A stretch of DNA of 64,000 nt, from assembly GCA_030068145.1 (NCBI GenBank), contig JAPJBO010000013.1, positions 372,001 to 436,000 of the forward strand, given 5' to 3'. This DNA is from Diplonema papillatum (Eukaryota; Euglenozoa; Diplonemea; Diplonemida; Diplonemidae). Under the pieces are notes generated by a model, which was not told where the DNA came from, ran no database searches, and was given only the letters and a program-made list of their open reading frames with translations. A program made the translations under genes and the position numbers. Below, piece after piece: positions 12,001 to 21,554 of the stretch. Each line of letters starts with the position of its first letter. Within the stretch, counting starts at the first letter, position 1.

Positions 12001-12417
12001 TCAATGACTCGCCCGGTAACACCGGAACAGTCAATGACTCGCCCGGTAACACCGGAACAGTCAATGACTCGCCCGGTAACACCGGAACAGTCAATGACTC
12101 GCCCGGTAACACCGGAACAGCCAAGTGCTCGACCGCAAACGCCGGAATCGCGATCACCTGTTCTTCCGACGGGTCCGTCAACGCCAACACAAGCACAAGA
12201 CTCGCAGGCAAGTCCAGCCGCAAACATTTTTTTTTCCGCAAACATCCCACAAACACAAGAACAGAATTCCCAGAACGTACTCAAATGCCGCCATTGTGGC
12301 GTGACAACAACAAGGTCCGGCAACCCGTTCGCTAACCAGTTTGGTGTGGGTGTGCACGAAAGGACCTGTGAAGGGAATTCGGAAGGACTGCAAAGCCCAA
12401 GCCCAGACCGAAATTAG
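9088..12417 (+). CDS. reverse transcriptase - OTU protease - repeat - zinc finger protein
   Basis: The frame of 1,109 residues is open throughout. Residues about 152-170 contain YGLPKLHKEKKGMRWIAG, the fingers motif typical of Penelope-like RTs. FDFKTMFNELP (about 271), GGVCMRQIFGLPLGANASP (about 340) and RYMDDFLTWG (about 390, the catalytic Asp pair) follow in RT order. Residues about 620-735 form an OTU-type cysteine protease: GDGNCLFLSL carries Asp and the nucleophile Cys, and VHYIPV carries the His. OTU proteases remove ubiquitin; in retroelements their role is unproven. Residues about 793-1012 are a 10-residue repeat, 22 times identical. Near the C-terminus there is a C-X2-C-X19-H-X3-C finger. 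No endonuclease domain is visible. The first usable start may lie upstream, since RT-like sequence continues 5' in other frames. Confidence 0.7.
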   Translation: MDEELLHLFDMGLKYRLPSHIDQVFENMESDISSYVTSTFKASSHSVQEKLTDAIVSEMKTRFAKHPHLTPDTLPKKVLDSLKVLKSHFVLTKVDKSRHDVGFVCKKHYHRMLQNQLRSNCYADVHDIDELRTTLAARNVSLGFSPVGKLPYLYGLPKLHKEKKGMRWIAGVSSRSPPVCGKELNGLDFDDEPPPAPPPPQSKPTKGKPKAATTEANTLLSQLLKLVMQFIKAKDDILKAEKYWIIESADEVAAEIKQRYRYLRRKLPRTFDFKTMFNELPQEDLKKGVSNAVKEAFEFSKTSEFTLFGGTKKEKSYTLQDIESLIALCVDNCYVEQGGVCMRQIFGLPLGANASPDLANLYCYDVESRYVDELMKEDEAKAKAHRDSKRYMDDFLTWGVEPPPASLYKMIYKETTLAEGDVEYLGIRIRLEQSTSEHLSFVRLSVNDKTRNWHFKPVRFVHQWSTIPDHQGSAILKNLLIRCLNLCNNWHDALREIQLVLYLLLNRGHRIQKLKTVFHHGVQERLPNLGASQRALKQWFQKCTVSYYAGFPLIEEEKRVGRRRTKKVSEVVSSLSRESCIPIISPSARPREEDPRDRLLKRELKLTARLRQIGLQPRTVAGDGNCLFLSLTYEQGDQMALRNELADYWDTHRDDLKVFLPELDTSQYIEKLRENYSWGDYLSLVAFTKLRKVQIRLFSIDERSKFHTQTVGEAGPLVMLGYIAQVHYIPVLGTLTNLQLKRFLNPRAESRDSPSVSSTLPEEPVHPRERQPAAQPESPERPPAQPASPEQSMTRPVTPEQSMTRPVTPEQSMTRPVTPEQSMTRPVTPEQSMTRPVTPEQSMTRPVTPEQSMTRPVTPEQSMTRPVTPEQSMTRPVTPEQSMTRPVTPEQSMTRPVTPEQSMTRPVTPEQSMTRPVTPEQSMTRPVTPEQSMTRPVTPEQSMTRPVTPEQSMTRPVTPEQSMTRPVTPEQSMTRPVTPEQSMTRPVTPEQSMTRPVTPEQSMTRPVTPEQPSARPQTPESRSPVLPTGPSTPTQAQDSQASPAANIFFSANIPQTQEQNSQNVLKCRHCGVTTTRSGNPFANQFGVGVHERTCEGNSEGLQSPSPDRN
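11461..12120 (+). repeat. 30-bp coding tandem repeat, 22 identical units
   Basis: Twenty-two consecutive 30-bp units without a single difference encode EQSMTRPVTP repeats. Degenerate units flank both sides. Perfect identity implies very recent expansion or strong homogenisation. The minus strand is also open here, producing two spurious frames of more than 300 codons. Confidence 0.95.
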
Positions 12418-12421
12418 CCCA

Positions 12422-12462
12422 GCGCCTACCTGGCGCGCCTGACCCAGCGAGCTACGAGGGTC
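12422..12462 (+). other. paired hairpins behind the RT frame
   Basis: GCGCC/GGCGC (12422-12436) is followed by GACCC/GGGTC (12441-12462) enclosing GCGAGCTACGA. The same arrangement recurs at 24180-24222 with different stem bases (CCAAC/GTTGG; CACCC/GGGTG) and the same loop, so pairing is kept while sequence changes. Probably a structured 3'-UTR signal of the element. Confidence 0.5.
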
Positions 12463-12534
12463 GAAAAAATATCACCTACCCCCATTTCTTTTTTTTTAAA
12501 CAACCTTTCTCCTTTCCTACTTACTTTGATCATA

Positions 12535-12613
12535 GGTGTCACGGCAAGTTTTGGCAGCCGCTGCTTAACAAAATTTGACGTGGGCGGCTTTAGATTTACA
12601 TCTGGATGACACC
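12535..12613. ncRNA. structured motif, copy a (uninterrupted)
   Basis: GGTGTCA (12535-12541) pairs with TGACACC (12607-12613). Inside, GCCGC (12557) pairs with GCGGC (12584), and AGAT/ATCT (12592-12603) forms a small hairpin before the closing strand: a three-stem junction of 79 nt. Copies at 24272/34715 and 44025 keep all three stems with compensating changes. CGGC at 12542 could alternatively pair with GCCG at 12557, so two conformations are possible. It is not a tRNA (no T-arm), and no hammerhead core is present. Which strand is transcribed is unknown: the RT frame ends just 5' on the plus strand, while a minus-strand retroelement remnant also ends here. Confidence 0.6.
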
Positions 12614-13230
12614 TCAACACAAAACAAGTTGTCGACAACTAACAAGTGAAAGAATAAGACAAAACTACGCAGTTCTTCGCTTTTTCTCACGAACGGGATT
12701 AGGGTCCCTAAGGGTCCCCGCAAATTAGCGAGCTCGTTGATGGTAGACTGCGGGACGACAAGGGTACTAGACGGGTGTAAGCCTCGCGTGTATGGATCCG
12801 CCGCCTGCAAATGGGTTGGCACCCATCTGACTCTCAACGTGGCCCCGTGTTCCTCCAGCAATTTAACCACTTCCGGACGAACTACCACTGTAGTGGTAGT
12901 TAACTCACGAAAGTTCGCGGGTGTCACGTTCGCGGGCGAGAGGCCAAATAATGGTCGAAAGTGGTCGCTGTTTGCTATACCGGAAAGATCCGACACAAAT
13001 CTTTGAAATGCGTCCTTCACCCGGGCAGAAATCCTGCTCCGAGCTCCAACGGATACCTGAGATTCGCCATGGGAGCCACCCCTTTTCCGAAATTAACCCT
13101 GCCCCCCTCCGTCCTTAAGTGGTTAGACAACTTTGAAAGTAGCACGTTTCCCACGAAGAGTCGAAAAGAGCCTTTCGTATCTTCGAAAAAGCCCCACAAC
13201 GACACAAGCAGTAGCCACAGCAGCATTTAT
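12565..13230 (-). mobile_element. retroelement fossil with RNase H-like end
   Basis: The minus-strand frame 13020 to 12565 contains RVRWVPTHLQAADPYTRG, the end of a retroelement RNase H domain of the kind seen in DIRS- and LTR-related elements. Only this end is recognisable and the element is broken; the family beyond that is uncertain. Its 3' part overlaps the structured motif and the GTTGTCGACAAC palindrome, and a related tail is present near 34.86 kb. Confidence 0.5.
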
Positions 13231-14474
13231 CAGCCGATACAGCCTGAATGTTCAGTCCACGGCCGTCTGTAAAGCCGGGCGATGTTCCGCCGCATCCGGT
13301 CAGGGCACAGAACTGAGCACCGCCCGGAGCACAATCGATACTTTCGCTCGGCATTCTTCGAGTCCGAAACGCTTTCGCTCTCAGGCTTCATTTTTTTTAA
13401 TCGAAATTCCTTCGAGATTGTTAGTTGGGGCGTTCGAAGCATGTCTCACGGTGGGCTGCAAAAAGATAAACGAGGCCATCAGGAAGCAAGACGAACAATA
13501 ATCCGTAGTTGGATTAATGTTGAACCGAATAAACCCGGGGGACACCCCCCCAAAAATGGTCCTAGGTGTCCCAGGTTTTACGCGGTTCGGCATTTCGGGG
13601 TTTGCGTACTTTGCAAAATATCTGCTTGCCCACAACTGGGATGCTGATTACCAAGCTCGACCCCTAGATGCCGGTGTACTAGGATGCAGGACTACCGGTG
13701 CAGGCATTCGGATGGCTACCTCTTAGTCCGTACCGTGTGCTTCGGGCGCTTGTCCCCACTCGTGAAAACGCTTGGGCCGAAAAAAGAGGGCAGTCCTGTT
13801 CACGCGTCGTTGTCTTCGTCTTCGGGCAGTAGTGTCCAAAATTGGGCGCGTCCGTGCTTGTGAGTGCGCGGCTGATTCCGTCTCTCAGCCACTTCACTCG
13901 CAAAACCGGGGCGAATGCCGTTTCCTCTGACTGGGGCTTTTAGCTAGGAACGAGGGGCGCTCTGGGGGTACATCTTGGACGGCGGGAGTTTTATCCCCGT
14001 TGCAACTGCAAACACTTCTTGCATGGCTGGTGGTATCTGCTGCTTTGTAAGCCACTGCCAGATGTCACACTTCATTCCCGTGCTTTCCGTGCCTTAAGTA
14101 AAAGATTACCGGCAAAACCAAACGACGCATTTCTTCCTCTCTATGGCTTCTCCCTTGGTCTTCTTTGGCGGAGGCGAACAGTGTTGTAAGCGTAAGAGTT
14201 GAGTGAGGTGTCGTGAAATCTCTGATTCACGTCAAGCGTGCTTGCTCACAAAACATTTTAACCCAATCCCAAGCACCCCCTAAACGCGTTAGGGGACTTC
14301 ACAAGGTTTCACAACGGAGTGACACAACACCCGAAACGAGCTGCACCCTCTCACTTTTCTCAACCCCCCGCCATACTCAAGCCTCTACGGTCAACCGGAG
14401 ACTTTAAAATACCGACCTTCTAATCCACAAATAACGCTAAAACGACCATACACAGGCGCGGTCCTCCCGTCGGT
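13231..14474. other. intergenic, no gene recognised
   Basis: Frames of 60 to 120 codons in all directions show no domain. The region ends at the start of the coiled-coil gene. Confidence 0.4.
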
Positions 14475-17400
14475 ATGCTAGGCGTTATGAAGGCGCGCTC
14501 GCCGCTTCTCATGGAGCTTGATCAACAGGCCGATGAAAACTACAGGTACGCACTGCTATTGTTCTGCGGGTGATGAAGGACGAAAGCGAACAAGAAATGA
14601 GTGCGGCGACGAGGGGAAAAAACAAAGACACATCACCCATCTCGTGCACAGGATGGGATTCTAGTTGAGGTGAGCGCGCCCCCGGGGAGGGTTTGCGCCC
14701 AAGCAGTATGTGTGTGTCGACTAACACTTTTGCTTGTGCGTGTCGGTTGCTCGTTTTCCCACTAGAATTTACCCTGTGTATTTTCAGGTTAGGAATCCAA
14801 ATCAACCACCAAAACACGCCTACGTCTTTTCAGCCTGCACACAAGGCATCGAAGGGTAAATCTGCAAGATCGTTGGCAATAAGCACCCGCGCATTTACTC
14901 GTAACAATGCATTGTAAACACGAAAGAGAACGCTGGCAGCGCGTTTGGGAGCAGATTAGCCTAACAATCATTCACTCGCTAACAGGCTAGTCCTCCCCCG
15001 GGACGTGCAAACAAATACACGCCTATTCTTTTTTTTTTTTGGAACGCAAAGCACAAGGTCGGCGGCTCTTGTAAAGCTTACTCCGTTCTTCTTCCCGACT
15101 TGTTTCCGGACTAGAACGACACATACTACGATGGTGTGATCCGGTGGCCTTACTTGGGTGTACAAGAGGTGTACTCGGAAAGTACTAGAGAAGTCCGGGA
15201 AGTTCACGGGAAGAACTAGTGCAAAAATTCGCCATAAATCGCCATTTTACCCTATTTGGGGTGTACATTGGAAGTTCTTAGTAAGTTCATGGGAAGTTAA
15301 GTTTTCTACTGTGGATCACACCATATTACTGAAACGCAGGCACAAGGTCAGCGGCTCGACGCAGTTGCTGCCGGTGCAGTCGATCCCGGACTGGTCGATC
15401 CGGCACGCGGAGGACCGCCTGGCGGACGCCGACCGGCGCGTGCGGCTGCTGCAGTCGGAGGCCGAGCAACTCGACGCGCTTAAGAAGCAGCAGCTGCTGG
15501 CGAGCGAGGAAGAGGTGCTGCGGCTGAAGAGGAAGCTGCTCGACGACTGGGAGGCTCGCGAGCGCGAGTGGGAGGCGCGCCGGGAGGAGGAGCTGCGGAA
15601 CATCAAGCTCAAAGAAGCAATGCTCGACGAGCAGCAGCAGCGCCTGTCCGAGCTGGAGGACAAGCTCGAACACGCCATGAAGGACGAGGACGACAAGGCC
15701 CGCAGTCGGACGCAGATCATCGAACTAGAGCACGCCCGGTTCATGGCCACGGCCGAGGACCGGCTGCGCGTCGAACTGCGCAACCTGCTGGAGGCAGACC
15801 TGCGCCGCGAGCTGGAGATGGAGCTCACTCACCGCATCACCGCCGAAATCAAGCACGAGCTGCAGCGCGAGTTCGCGCACATGTGCGAAACCATGCGCAA
15901 AGAGGTCCAGCACGCGCGGAACAGAATGGCCGCTGAACTCGAGCGGGAGCTGGAACCCTCCATCGAGCAGCGGTTGCTTCAGCAGCTGTACCCGACCGTT
16001 CGAGTATGCCGTCGGTGTCATTTCGTTGTCAGTAATAGTTGCCGCTGCACCGCGGGCTCTTGTTGCAAGCGGGCTACCAGCTGAAAACAGGCAGGAACGT
16101 TCTTTATCAAAAGCGAATGGTTGTTTTCAGAACGACGAACAGCACGCAAGGCGGTCACGCGAGCTCTCAGAAGAAGGGGGGTGACGACAAAGCAATAACT
16201 GCCCAAATTACTCAACGAGTCAGTGGGAAGGCAGAGAACCATATCAGCATGCACCCGGGATCCCTCCCGGTTATGTCCATGTGTCAGACTTTCATGATAA
16301 ACTCCCCCAGCGTCGTTGACCGATGTAGCACCGGGTGCTGTGAGTCCCACACTAAACCAAACCTTCGAAACAGGTCAAGGTCGAGCAGGAAGTTCATCAG
16401 ACCGTGCTGCACCAGCTTAAGGAAGCCAACGCCGCAACGCAGCTTCTTCGTGACGAGCTGACGAGTATGCTGCTTTCTTGTCAATGCAAGACAATGTAGG
16501 GAGTCCTTGGGCGGGCGCTAAGAATTAGAAGCGGCTGTCACCCGTAGAGTGCGTGCCACCTGCCGCAGTATTCAGTCTCACCCCACCCCTACTCCCGATA
16601 GTCTTTGCCAAAGGTATCTGCACCGGCCTGCAATATGCTGCAGTCGCTGTGCAACTTAGTGGCTCTTAGCAATGCAAACCCCGACGTATGATCGTTGTCG
16701 AGCCCCCCGAGACTAGACTTCCCTTTTTAGTACTACCGGAAGCCCCCTCCTCCGGGCTGAGCTTGGCTGTTTTCACGCTCCAAGACCCCGTTCCTGGTAG
16801 CAGTGCCGCCGAGGCTTGGATCGTTGTTCGACAGACCAACATTTTTACGTTACGAACATCGTCGTTCAAGTGGACGTGTTTGCCCGAAGCACATCCGGGC
16901 TAGTCCTTGGCTTTTTCATGCCGTGATTTTTGCTCGCGTCAAAGCACGGCCACCTACATCCACACCCACACCGGCTGCTTCCGAAAAGATTCTGCGACCA
17001 GCAAAACGCCCGTGCCAGACAAAGCTCCTCACAGTGGGTAATCATCACGAGTGGGCGGCAGGAGCCTCGGCAGGGCGGAAGAATAGGCTATATTCCGCGC
17101 AGGGACTACCCACAACTGAGCTTTAACACCCACACCCACAGCCGCGCTTGACGATCGTGACAGGTACGTTGCTGAGTTGGACAGGATGAAGCAGGAGCTG
17201 GGCACAGCGAGAGGCGATCTGCGGCAGTCGAAGCTGGACATGGCCAACCAGCAGGGCGAGATAGACATGCTGCGGAACCAGCTGGCCAACCTCGACGCGG
17301 AGCACCGCTTGCTGCAGCAAGCCGCGACGGGCGTCCTGCAGCAGGCGAAGCAGGCGAAGCCGCAACGAGTCAACGAAACCAATCGCATGTCGCCGCCGAG

Positions 17401-17536
17401 GCCGCGGGACACGCTCGTCCACCACCTGAACGACGCCAAGGCGCGAAGCGGGTCGTACCAACCGCGCAGCGCCGGCGGCAGCCCGGCCGAGCCGTGGCCA
17501 CCGCAGATCCTCCCCGGCGGTGGCATTCTCTGTTAA
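14475..17536 (+). CDS. coiled-coil protein, four exons
   Basis: Exons read as 14475-14545, 15340-16003, 16374-16464 and 17142-17536; all three introns obey GT-AG (GTACGC, GTATGC and GTATGC donors) and the phases 2, 0 and 1 agree across each junction, giving exactly 407 codons including the stop. The product of 406 residues starts MLGVMKARSPLLMELDQQ and is almost wholly charged alpha-helix with heptad spacing (AEDRLADADRRVRLLQSEAE; LRVELRNLLEADLRRELEME), followed in the last exon by a short coil (LDRMKQELGTARGDLRQSKL) and a Pro/Ser/Gly tail ending GGGILC. No enzyme domain is visible. A structural or scaffold role is inferred from composition only. Intron 1 holds a MITE and a dispersed repeat. 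The start could be ATG 14487, four codons later. Confidence 0.75.
14893..15012. repeat. dispersed repeat with hairpin, copy 1
   Basis: Shares ATGCATTGTAAACACG, CGCTGGCAGCG and a hairpin ATTAGCCT...AGGCTAGT followed by CTCCCCC with copies at 37362 and 45020. In the third copy the stem reads ATTGGCC...GGCCAGT, a compensating pair change. Lies inside intron 1 of the coiled-coil gene. Confidence 0.55.
15131..15324. mobile_element. 194-bp MITE-like element
   Basis: ATGGTGTGATCC at the left and GGATCACACCAT at the right are perfect 12-bp inverted repeats. No target duplication is obvious. Lies in intron 1 of the coiled-coil gene, directly in front of exon 2. Confidence 0.6.
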
Positions 17537-18787
17537 TCCCCCCACACCACCCTTATCCGAACGCCGCCTACGAACAGCTGCCTGGCGAACCAGAATTGCA
17601 CCGCTGTCCTGCAGGCACTCAGGTACCGAGCTGATGATGGTCTGCCTTCTGTGTTCGTGGCTTCAAAGAACCGAGAGACGGTGCGGATAGGACCAGCGCG
17701 GTGCGAGCACATATCCATAGAGTCCAAGCGCGGTTCTTGCAGTTCCCTCGTACCGACCGTTGACGCGCCAATGCGTAGTTTGCGTACGTTGACCCATCCA
17801 GAACAGAGATTTACTCAGTCACTTAGACAACCCTTAAAGGAGAACCGCTGAGATTTTGAGTACTCCTTGATGCTGTGTCGGACTTCATGCCGACTCCCGT
17901 CTGTACACACCTCGTCTGGATGAGCTTGATTGCCTGCGCCACGGACTCGTGTTCCTGGCCAGCATCTTAGCAGCCGCCGTCTTTCTCTTCTCAAGGCCAC
18001 CGGTCTCGCCCCGCACCCGCGTGGCCGGGCCTCTTCTCCCCATCGGTGGTCCGCGACTTCACCGCCGGCCGAGGGGGGGCCTTTATCGGAAGGGGCCGGG
18101 CTCACTGGTGCTGTGCCGCTAGCCGTGATGATCCTGAGAGAGGAGTAGCAGCTGCCCACCACCCTTCTCATGACGTTTCCGCAGGCAGGTGGTTGGGAGT
18201 TCTGTGGGATGAGTGTCCATCGCGAGGCGGGCCTTCATCAGATGCTCACTGCTGTCGATGGCCCTGACGGTTCTGGACACTCTCCCGTGGTACTTTGGCC
18301 CTAGCAAAGTACGACTCACTTGTCGGCCTAGTCGGCCTAGTCGGCCTAGTCGTACGACACGATAAGGGAGATTGCCACTCATGCGCCCAGCATTGCTTGA
18401 CGACTAAGTGCAGTGATGGCGGCCCGTAAATCGTGGGACATGTGGCATCACTTGACTTGCAACGTTGTCGGCCACGACACGGTGAGGACGAAGGAATGCT
18501 ACCGTCATGCCAGACGCAGTACGTGGCGGCCCCGAAAACAAGGAACCTGCCTCACTCGTCGCCATTGCTTTACGGTCGTCGCAAATCTCAATGGAGCATT
18601 GGAAGGCGCCTCTCTCGTGTAGCTAACTGAGCTCGTAAAAAAAAAAGTCACAGGCAACTTACTGCGCGATAATCGCCGGAAACACAAAAAACAACAACCG
18701 TTAATGGGGTGTCGCACTCATCATAGAAGCGCTTTCTCGCGCGGCTACTGTACCCAACTAGATATTGTCAGAAAGAAATAGCAGAAG
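17537..18787. other. intergenic downstream of the coiled-coil gene
   Basis: No gene recognised. At 18309-18355 three copies of GTCGGCCTA sit inside an inverted repeat GTACGACT...AGTCGTAC. Confidence 0.4.
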
Positions 18788-18973
18788 CGCGGTGTAAAAG
18801 GAATGGAACGAAACTCGAAAGAGAAAAAGCAACCAAGGCGGCACCCCAATCGTCCTTGTACTACCTGTAGATGCGCGGTCCGCTCGTTTCTCCTTTTCCG
18901 ACACGTTCTTCATGCAGGGCGAATGCGTGCATGGCCCGACACGAGAAGAAACAAGGAACTGAAGCCAGCCGGA
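18788..18973 (+). repeat. duplicated flank of the Canopy-like locus
   Basis: Similar to 20653-20850, the sequence behind the broken Canopy-like copy: CGAAACTCGAAAGAGAAA, a TTTCTCCTTTTCCGA block and AGGCGAATGC occur in the same order. It leads directly into the 23-bp satellite. Confidence 0.55.
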
Positions 18974-19525
18974 AGAGAAGATAGGGCGCCTCGCTCAGAG
19001 AAGATAGGGCGCCTCGCTCAGAGAAGATAGGGCGCCTCGCTCAGAAAAGATAGGGCGCCTCGCTCAGAGAAGATAGGGCGCCTCGCTCAGAGAAGATAGG
19101 GCGCCTCGCTCAGAGAAGATAGGGCGCCTCGCTCAGAGAAGATAGGGCGCCTCGCTCAGAGAAGATAGGGCGCCTCGCTCAGAGAAGATAGGGCGCCTCG
19201 CTCAGAGAAGATAGGGCGCCTCGCTCAGAGAAGATAGGGCGCCTCGCTCAGAGAAGATAGGGCGCCTCGCTCAGAGAAGATAGGGCGCCTCGCTCAGAGA
19301 AGATAGGGCGCCTCGCTCAGAGAAGATAGGGCGCCTCGCTCAGAGAAGATAGGGCGCCTCGCTCAGAGAAGATAGGGCGCCTCGCTCAGAGAAGATAGGG
19401 CGCCTCGCTCAGAGAAGATAGGGCGCCTCGCTCAGAGAAGATAGGGCGCCTCGCTCAGAGAAGATAGGGCGCCTCGCTCAGAGAAGATAGGGCGCCTCGC
19501 TCAGAGAAGATAGGGCGCCTCGCTC
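18974..19525. repeat. 23-bp satellite, 24 units
   Basis: Exactly 552 bp equals 24 units of 23 bp, each made of AGAGAAGATAG, GGCGCC and TCGCTC. Units are nearly identical. The first part of the unit resembles AAGAGAAGATACC at the equivalent place in the paralogous flank near 20830, so the array probably arose by slippage from that sequence. Confidence 0.95.
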
Positions 19526-20360
19526 TGTTTTTGCCCGCTGGTAGTTCTACTTCGGTTAGGTATTCTGGTCAGCCACCTGCACACGCTGTTCCCACGTCAA
19601 TTCGCATGGCGGCGTAAATCGTTTTTGTGGGCATCGCACGATCGTAAACCCTCACGAAAGTAGAACACGGGGGGCCCAAGACAACACCCCTCGAGGGAAT
19701 GTGTTTGGTGTCGGTCACAAACAGTCCCGGACATGGCTAGCCGTAACCCACAACGAAAGCGTGCACAAATATACAACCCGTAACCATATAGCCCTTGCTC
19801 TAGGAGAACCCATTTATCAACGGTCACACGGAGACCTAAAACCCCAATTTCAGGCGAACTTTAACTCTAGCGGCTAACTAACTAATGAGAAGTTGGCCTG
19901 TAGCGCAGTGTGCGCACCCAGCGGCAGACCGGGAGAACATCCCGAACTCAGTGCGATCTGTTTTCGCGTCCGACAATCCATTCTACTCACTACCTAAAGC
20001 CGTGTACCCGCGTGAAAACCTGCAGGCCGAGCGTGCCAGGGACAGGAATTATTTTCTTAATAGTACATCTGTACTGACGGGAACATTTCCGGAACAACGG
20101 TTGTACATGAAAGAGAAAACGAAGCCAACGAAAAAGTGCTAATACAGGAAAATCCCCCCCCAGAGAGGTTTATACCCTGTACACGCGAAGAACAAAACAA
20201 TTTGTTTCGAGATACACCTCGAACAGTCGGCAACAGGCAATAAAGACACGCACAAGCGCACGCACTGCCACTACCGCAGATACGATACGCACACTAGTGT
20301 ACGATACCTTAAAGAGACCTTAACGACAATGGTCACTCGGAGACTGTAAAACCCCCCGGT
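19526..20360. other. intergenic
   Basis: No gene, RNA or repeat recognised; short frames only. Confidence 0.4.
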
Positions 20361-20850
20361 CCGATGGCAGTGCAAAACGCCGTTCCTCTCCGAGGACCCA
20401 GGCAGAGGGGTTGAATAGAAGGGGAGGGGAAGGCGGCTTGGCCAAAGGAACCGTCCCGGGATGGAGCGGACGGCGACGATCATCCTTTGCATCCTGTTCG
20501 CCGTGCTCTCGAACGCGGCGCGGAACCGCGGAAAGATGTGCGCTCCACGCGAAGCTGCGCAACGACTACGAGCTGCTCAACCCGAAGGTCCGGCGGTACG
20601 GCGGCGGGTTCACGTCGTACAGCCGCGCAGAGCGCGCCGCCAAGGCCGCCGAAGCGCGGTGCAAAAGAAATGGACCGAAACTCGAAAGAGAAAAGCAACC
20701 AAAGCAGCGCCCCTATACTACACGGTGAACTCGTTGCTGGAGTTCACTGTGTACCGCTTTTTTCTCCTTTTCCGAATTCAAGGCGAATGCATGCACGACT
20801 TTGACACGAGAAACAAAGCCAGCAAGAAGAGAAGATACCCCAGAGACTAT
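20361..20850 (+). pseudogene. broken copy of the Canopy-like gene
   Basis: From about 20361 the sequence parallels the intact copy at about 20885-21190, including the 5' flank, the signal peptide (MERTATIILCILFAVLSNAA, ATG 20461) and the segment encoding the YGGGFTSYSRAERAA stretch. Compared with the intact copy, 14 bp around the CxxC codons are missing, which shifts the frame and removes the paired cysteines. The match ends near 20665, before the middle cysteines. Confidence 0.75.
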
Positions 20851-20984
20851 AAGCCCCTAAGTGGACTCACACCCTAAATACGGCACGGTGGCAGTGCAAA
20901 ACGCAGTTTCTCTCCGACGACCCAGGCAGAGGGGTGGACTTGAAGGGGAGGGGAAGGCGGCTTGGCCAAAAGAACCGTCCCGGG

Positions 20985-21482
20985 ATGGTGCGGACGGCGA
21001 CGATCATCCTTTGCACCCTGTTCGCCGTGCTCTCGAACGCGGCGTGGGACCGCGGAAAAATGTGCGACGGCTGCAAGTGGCTCCACGCGAAGCTACGCAA
21101 CGACTACGAGCTGCTCAACCCGAAGGTCCGGCGGTACGGCGGCGGGTTCACGTCGTACAGCCGCGCGGAGCGCGCCGCCAAGGCCGTCGACGGCTGGTGC
21201 GACGACATCCCCGCCTTGATCTACACCCGCGCGCCGCCGGTCGGCGAAGACGGAGTCCCGGAGATCGGGGTGAAGGACATCAAGATGCTCGAGTCGTACT
21301 GCCGCAGCCTGCAGGAAAAATACAGGCTGAAGGCCGTGTCCCTGCTGTCCGCTGTGGCGAGGCCGCAGGATCTGCCCCTCACCCTCCTCTGCCAGGACGA
21401 GTGCGGCGTCCGGAAGAAGAAGCCGAAGAACCCGGCGCCGGCGGCGCCGCCGAGGGAGAAGGAAATCCCGAGTGACGAGACG
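20985..21482 (+). CDS. Canopy-like (DUF3456 / saposin-type) secreted protein
   Basis: ATG 20985 starts a clear signal peptide, MVRTATIILCTLFAVLSNAA. The mature part carries the Canopy pattern: CDGCKWLHAKLRNDYELLNP, then SYSRAERAAKAVDGWCDDIP (family: TRSE..L...E..C), then a third helix with YCRSLQEKY, then LCQDEC, in total six cysteines as expected for three disulfides. Canopy proteins are ER-resident chaperone cofactors for membrane receptors; that role is known for animals and only inferred here. The tail is basic and Pro/Ala-rich (RKKKPKNPAPAAPP) with no KDEL-type signal seen. The frame stays open into a C-run at the edge of a transposon; donors GTGCGG (21483) or GTGTGC could start an intron, so the 3' end is uncertain. 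Confidence 0.6.
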
Positions 21483-21554
21483 GTGCGGAAATCGTCGGTG
21501 TGCCTACCGTGTTCATTTTCTTTTGCAGATTCCCCCCCCCCCCCCCCCCCCCTA

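Larger units (their letters stand above)
8440..12690 (+). mobile_element. Penelope-like reverse-transcriptase element with OTU domain
   Basis: Coding-like sequence starts near 8446, well before the main frame at 9088. In this 5' part one can read a CPC motif followed by GHVMCTAHDIKW, a pattern of Penelope-like and related protist reverse transcriptases, but it lies in other frames than the main one, so the element is either spliced or broken there. The main frame ends at 12417. The 3' flank holds two adjacent hairpins (12422-12462), the structured motif at 12535-12613 and the palindrome GTTGTCGACAAC at 12628. The last two recur near 34.8 kb, also in a retroelement context. Exact ends are not defined: no long terminal repeats or target duplication were found. 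Confidence 0.6.

Noticed and set aside
11318-12323. Two minus-strand frames of more than 310 codons
   Set aside because: They are the complement of the 30-bp repeat, whose unit length is a multiple of three and so leaves all frames without stops open.
9088-12417. Group II intron or telomerase RT
   Set aside because: The YGLPKLHK fingers motif and RYMDD context fit Penelope-like RTs; no maturase or telomerase-specific T motif was seen.
12535-12613. tRNA reading of the structured motif (7-bp end stem, 79 nt)
   Set aside because: No T-arm, no D-arm and no anticodon stem at the required places; the hairpin before the closing strand varies freely.
14900-15012. U6 snRNA, suggested by GAAGATTAGC-like sequence in the dispersed repeat
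   Set aside because: Only about ten bases match; the ACAGAGA box and the 3' part are absent.
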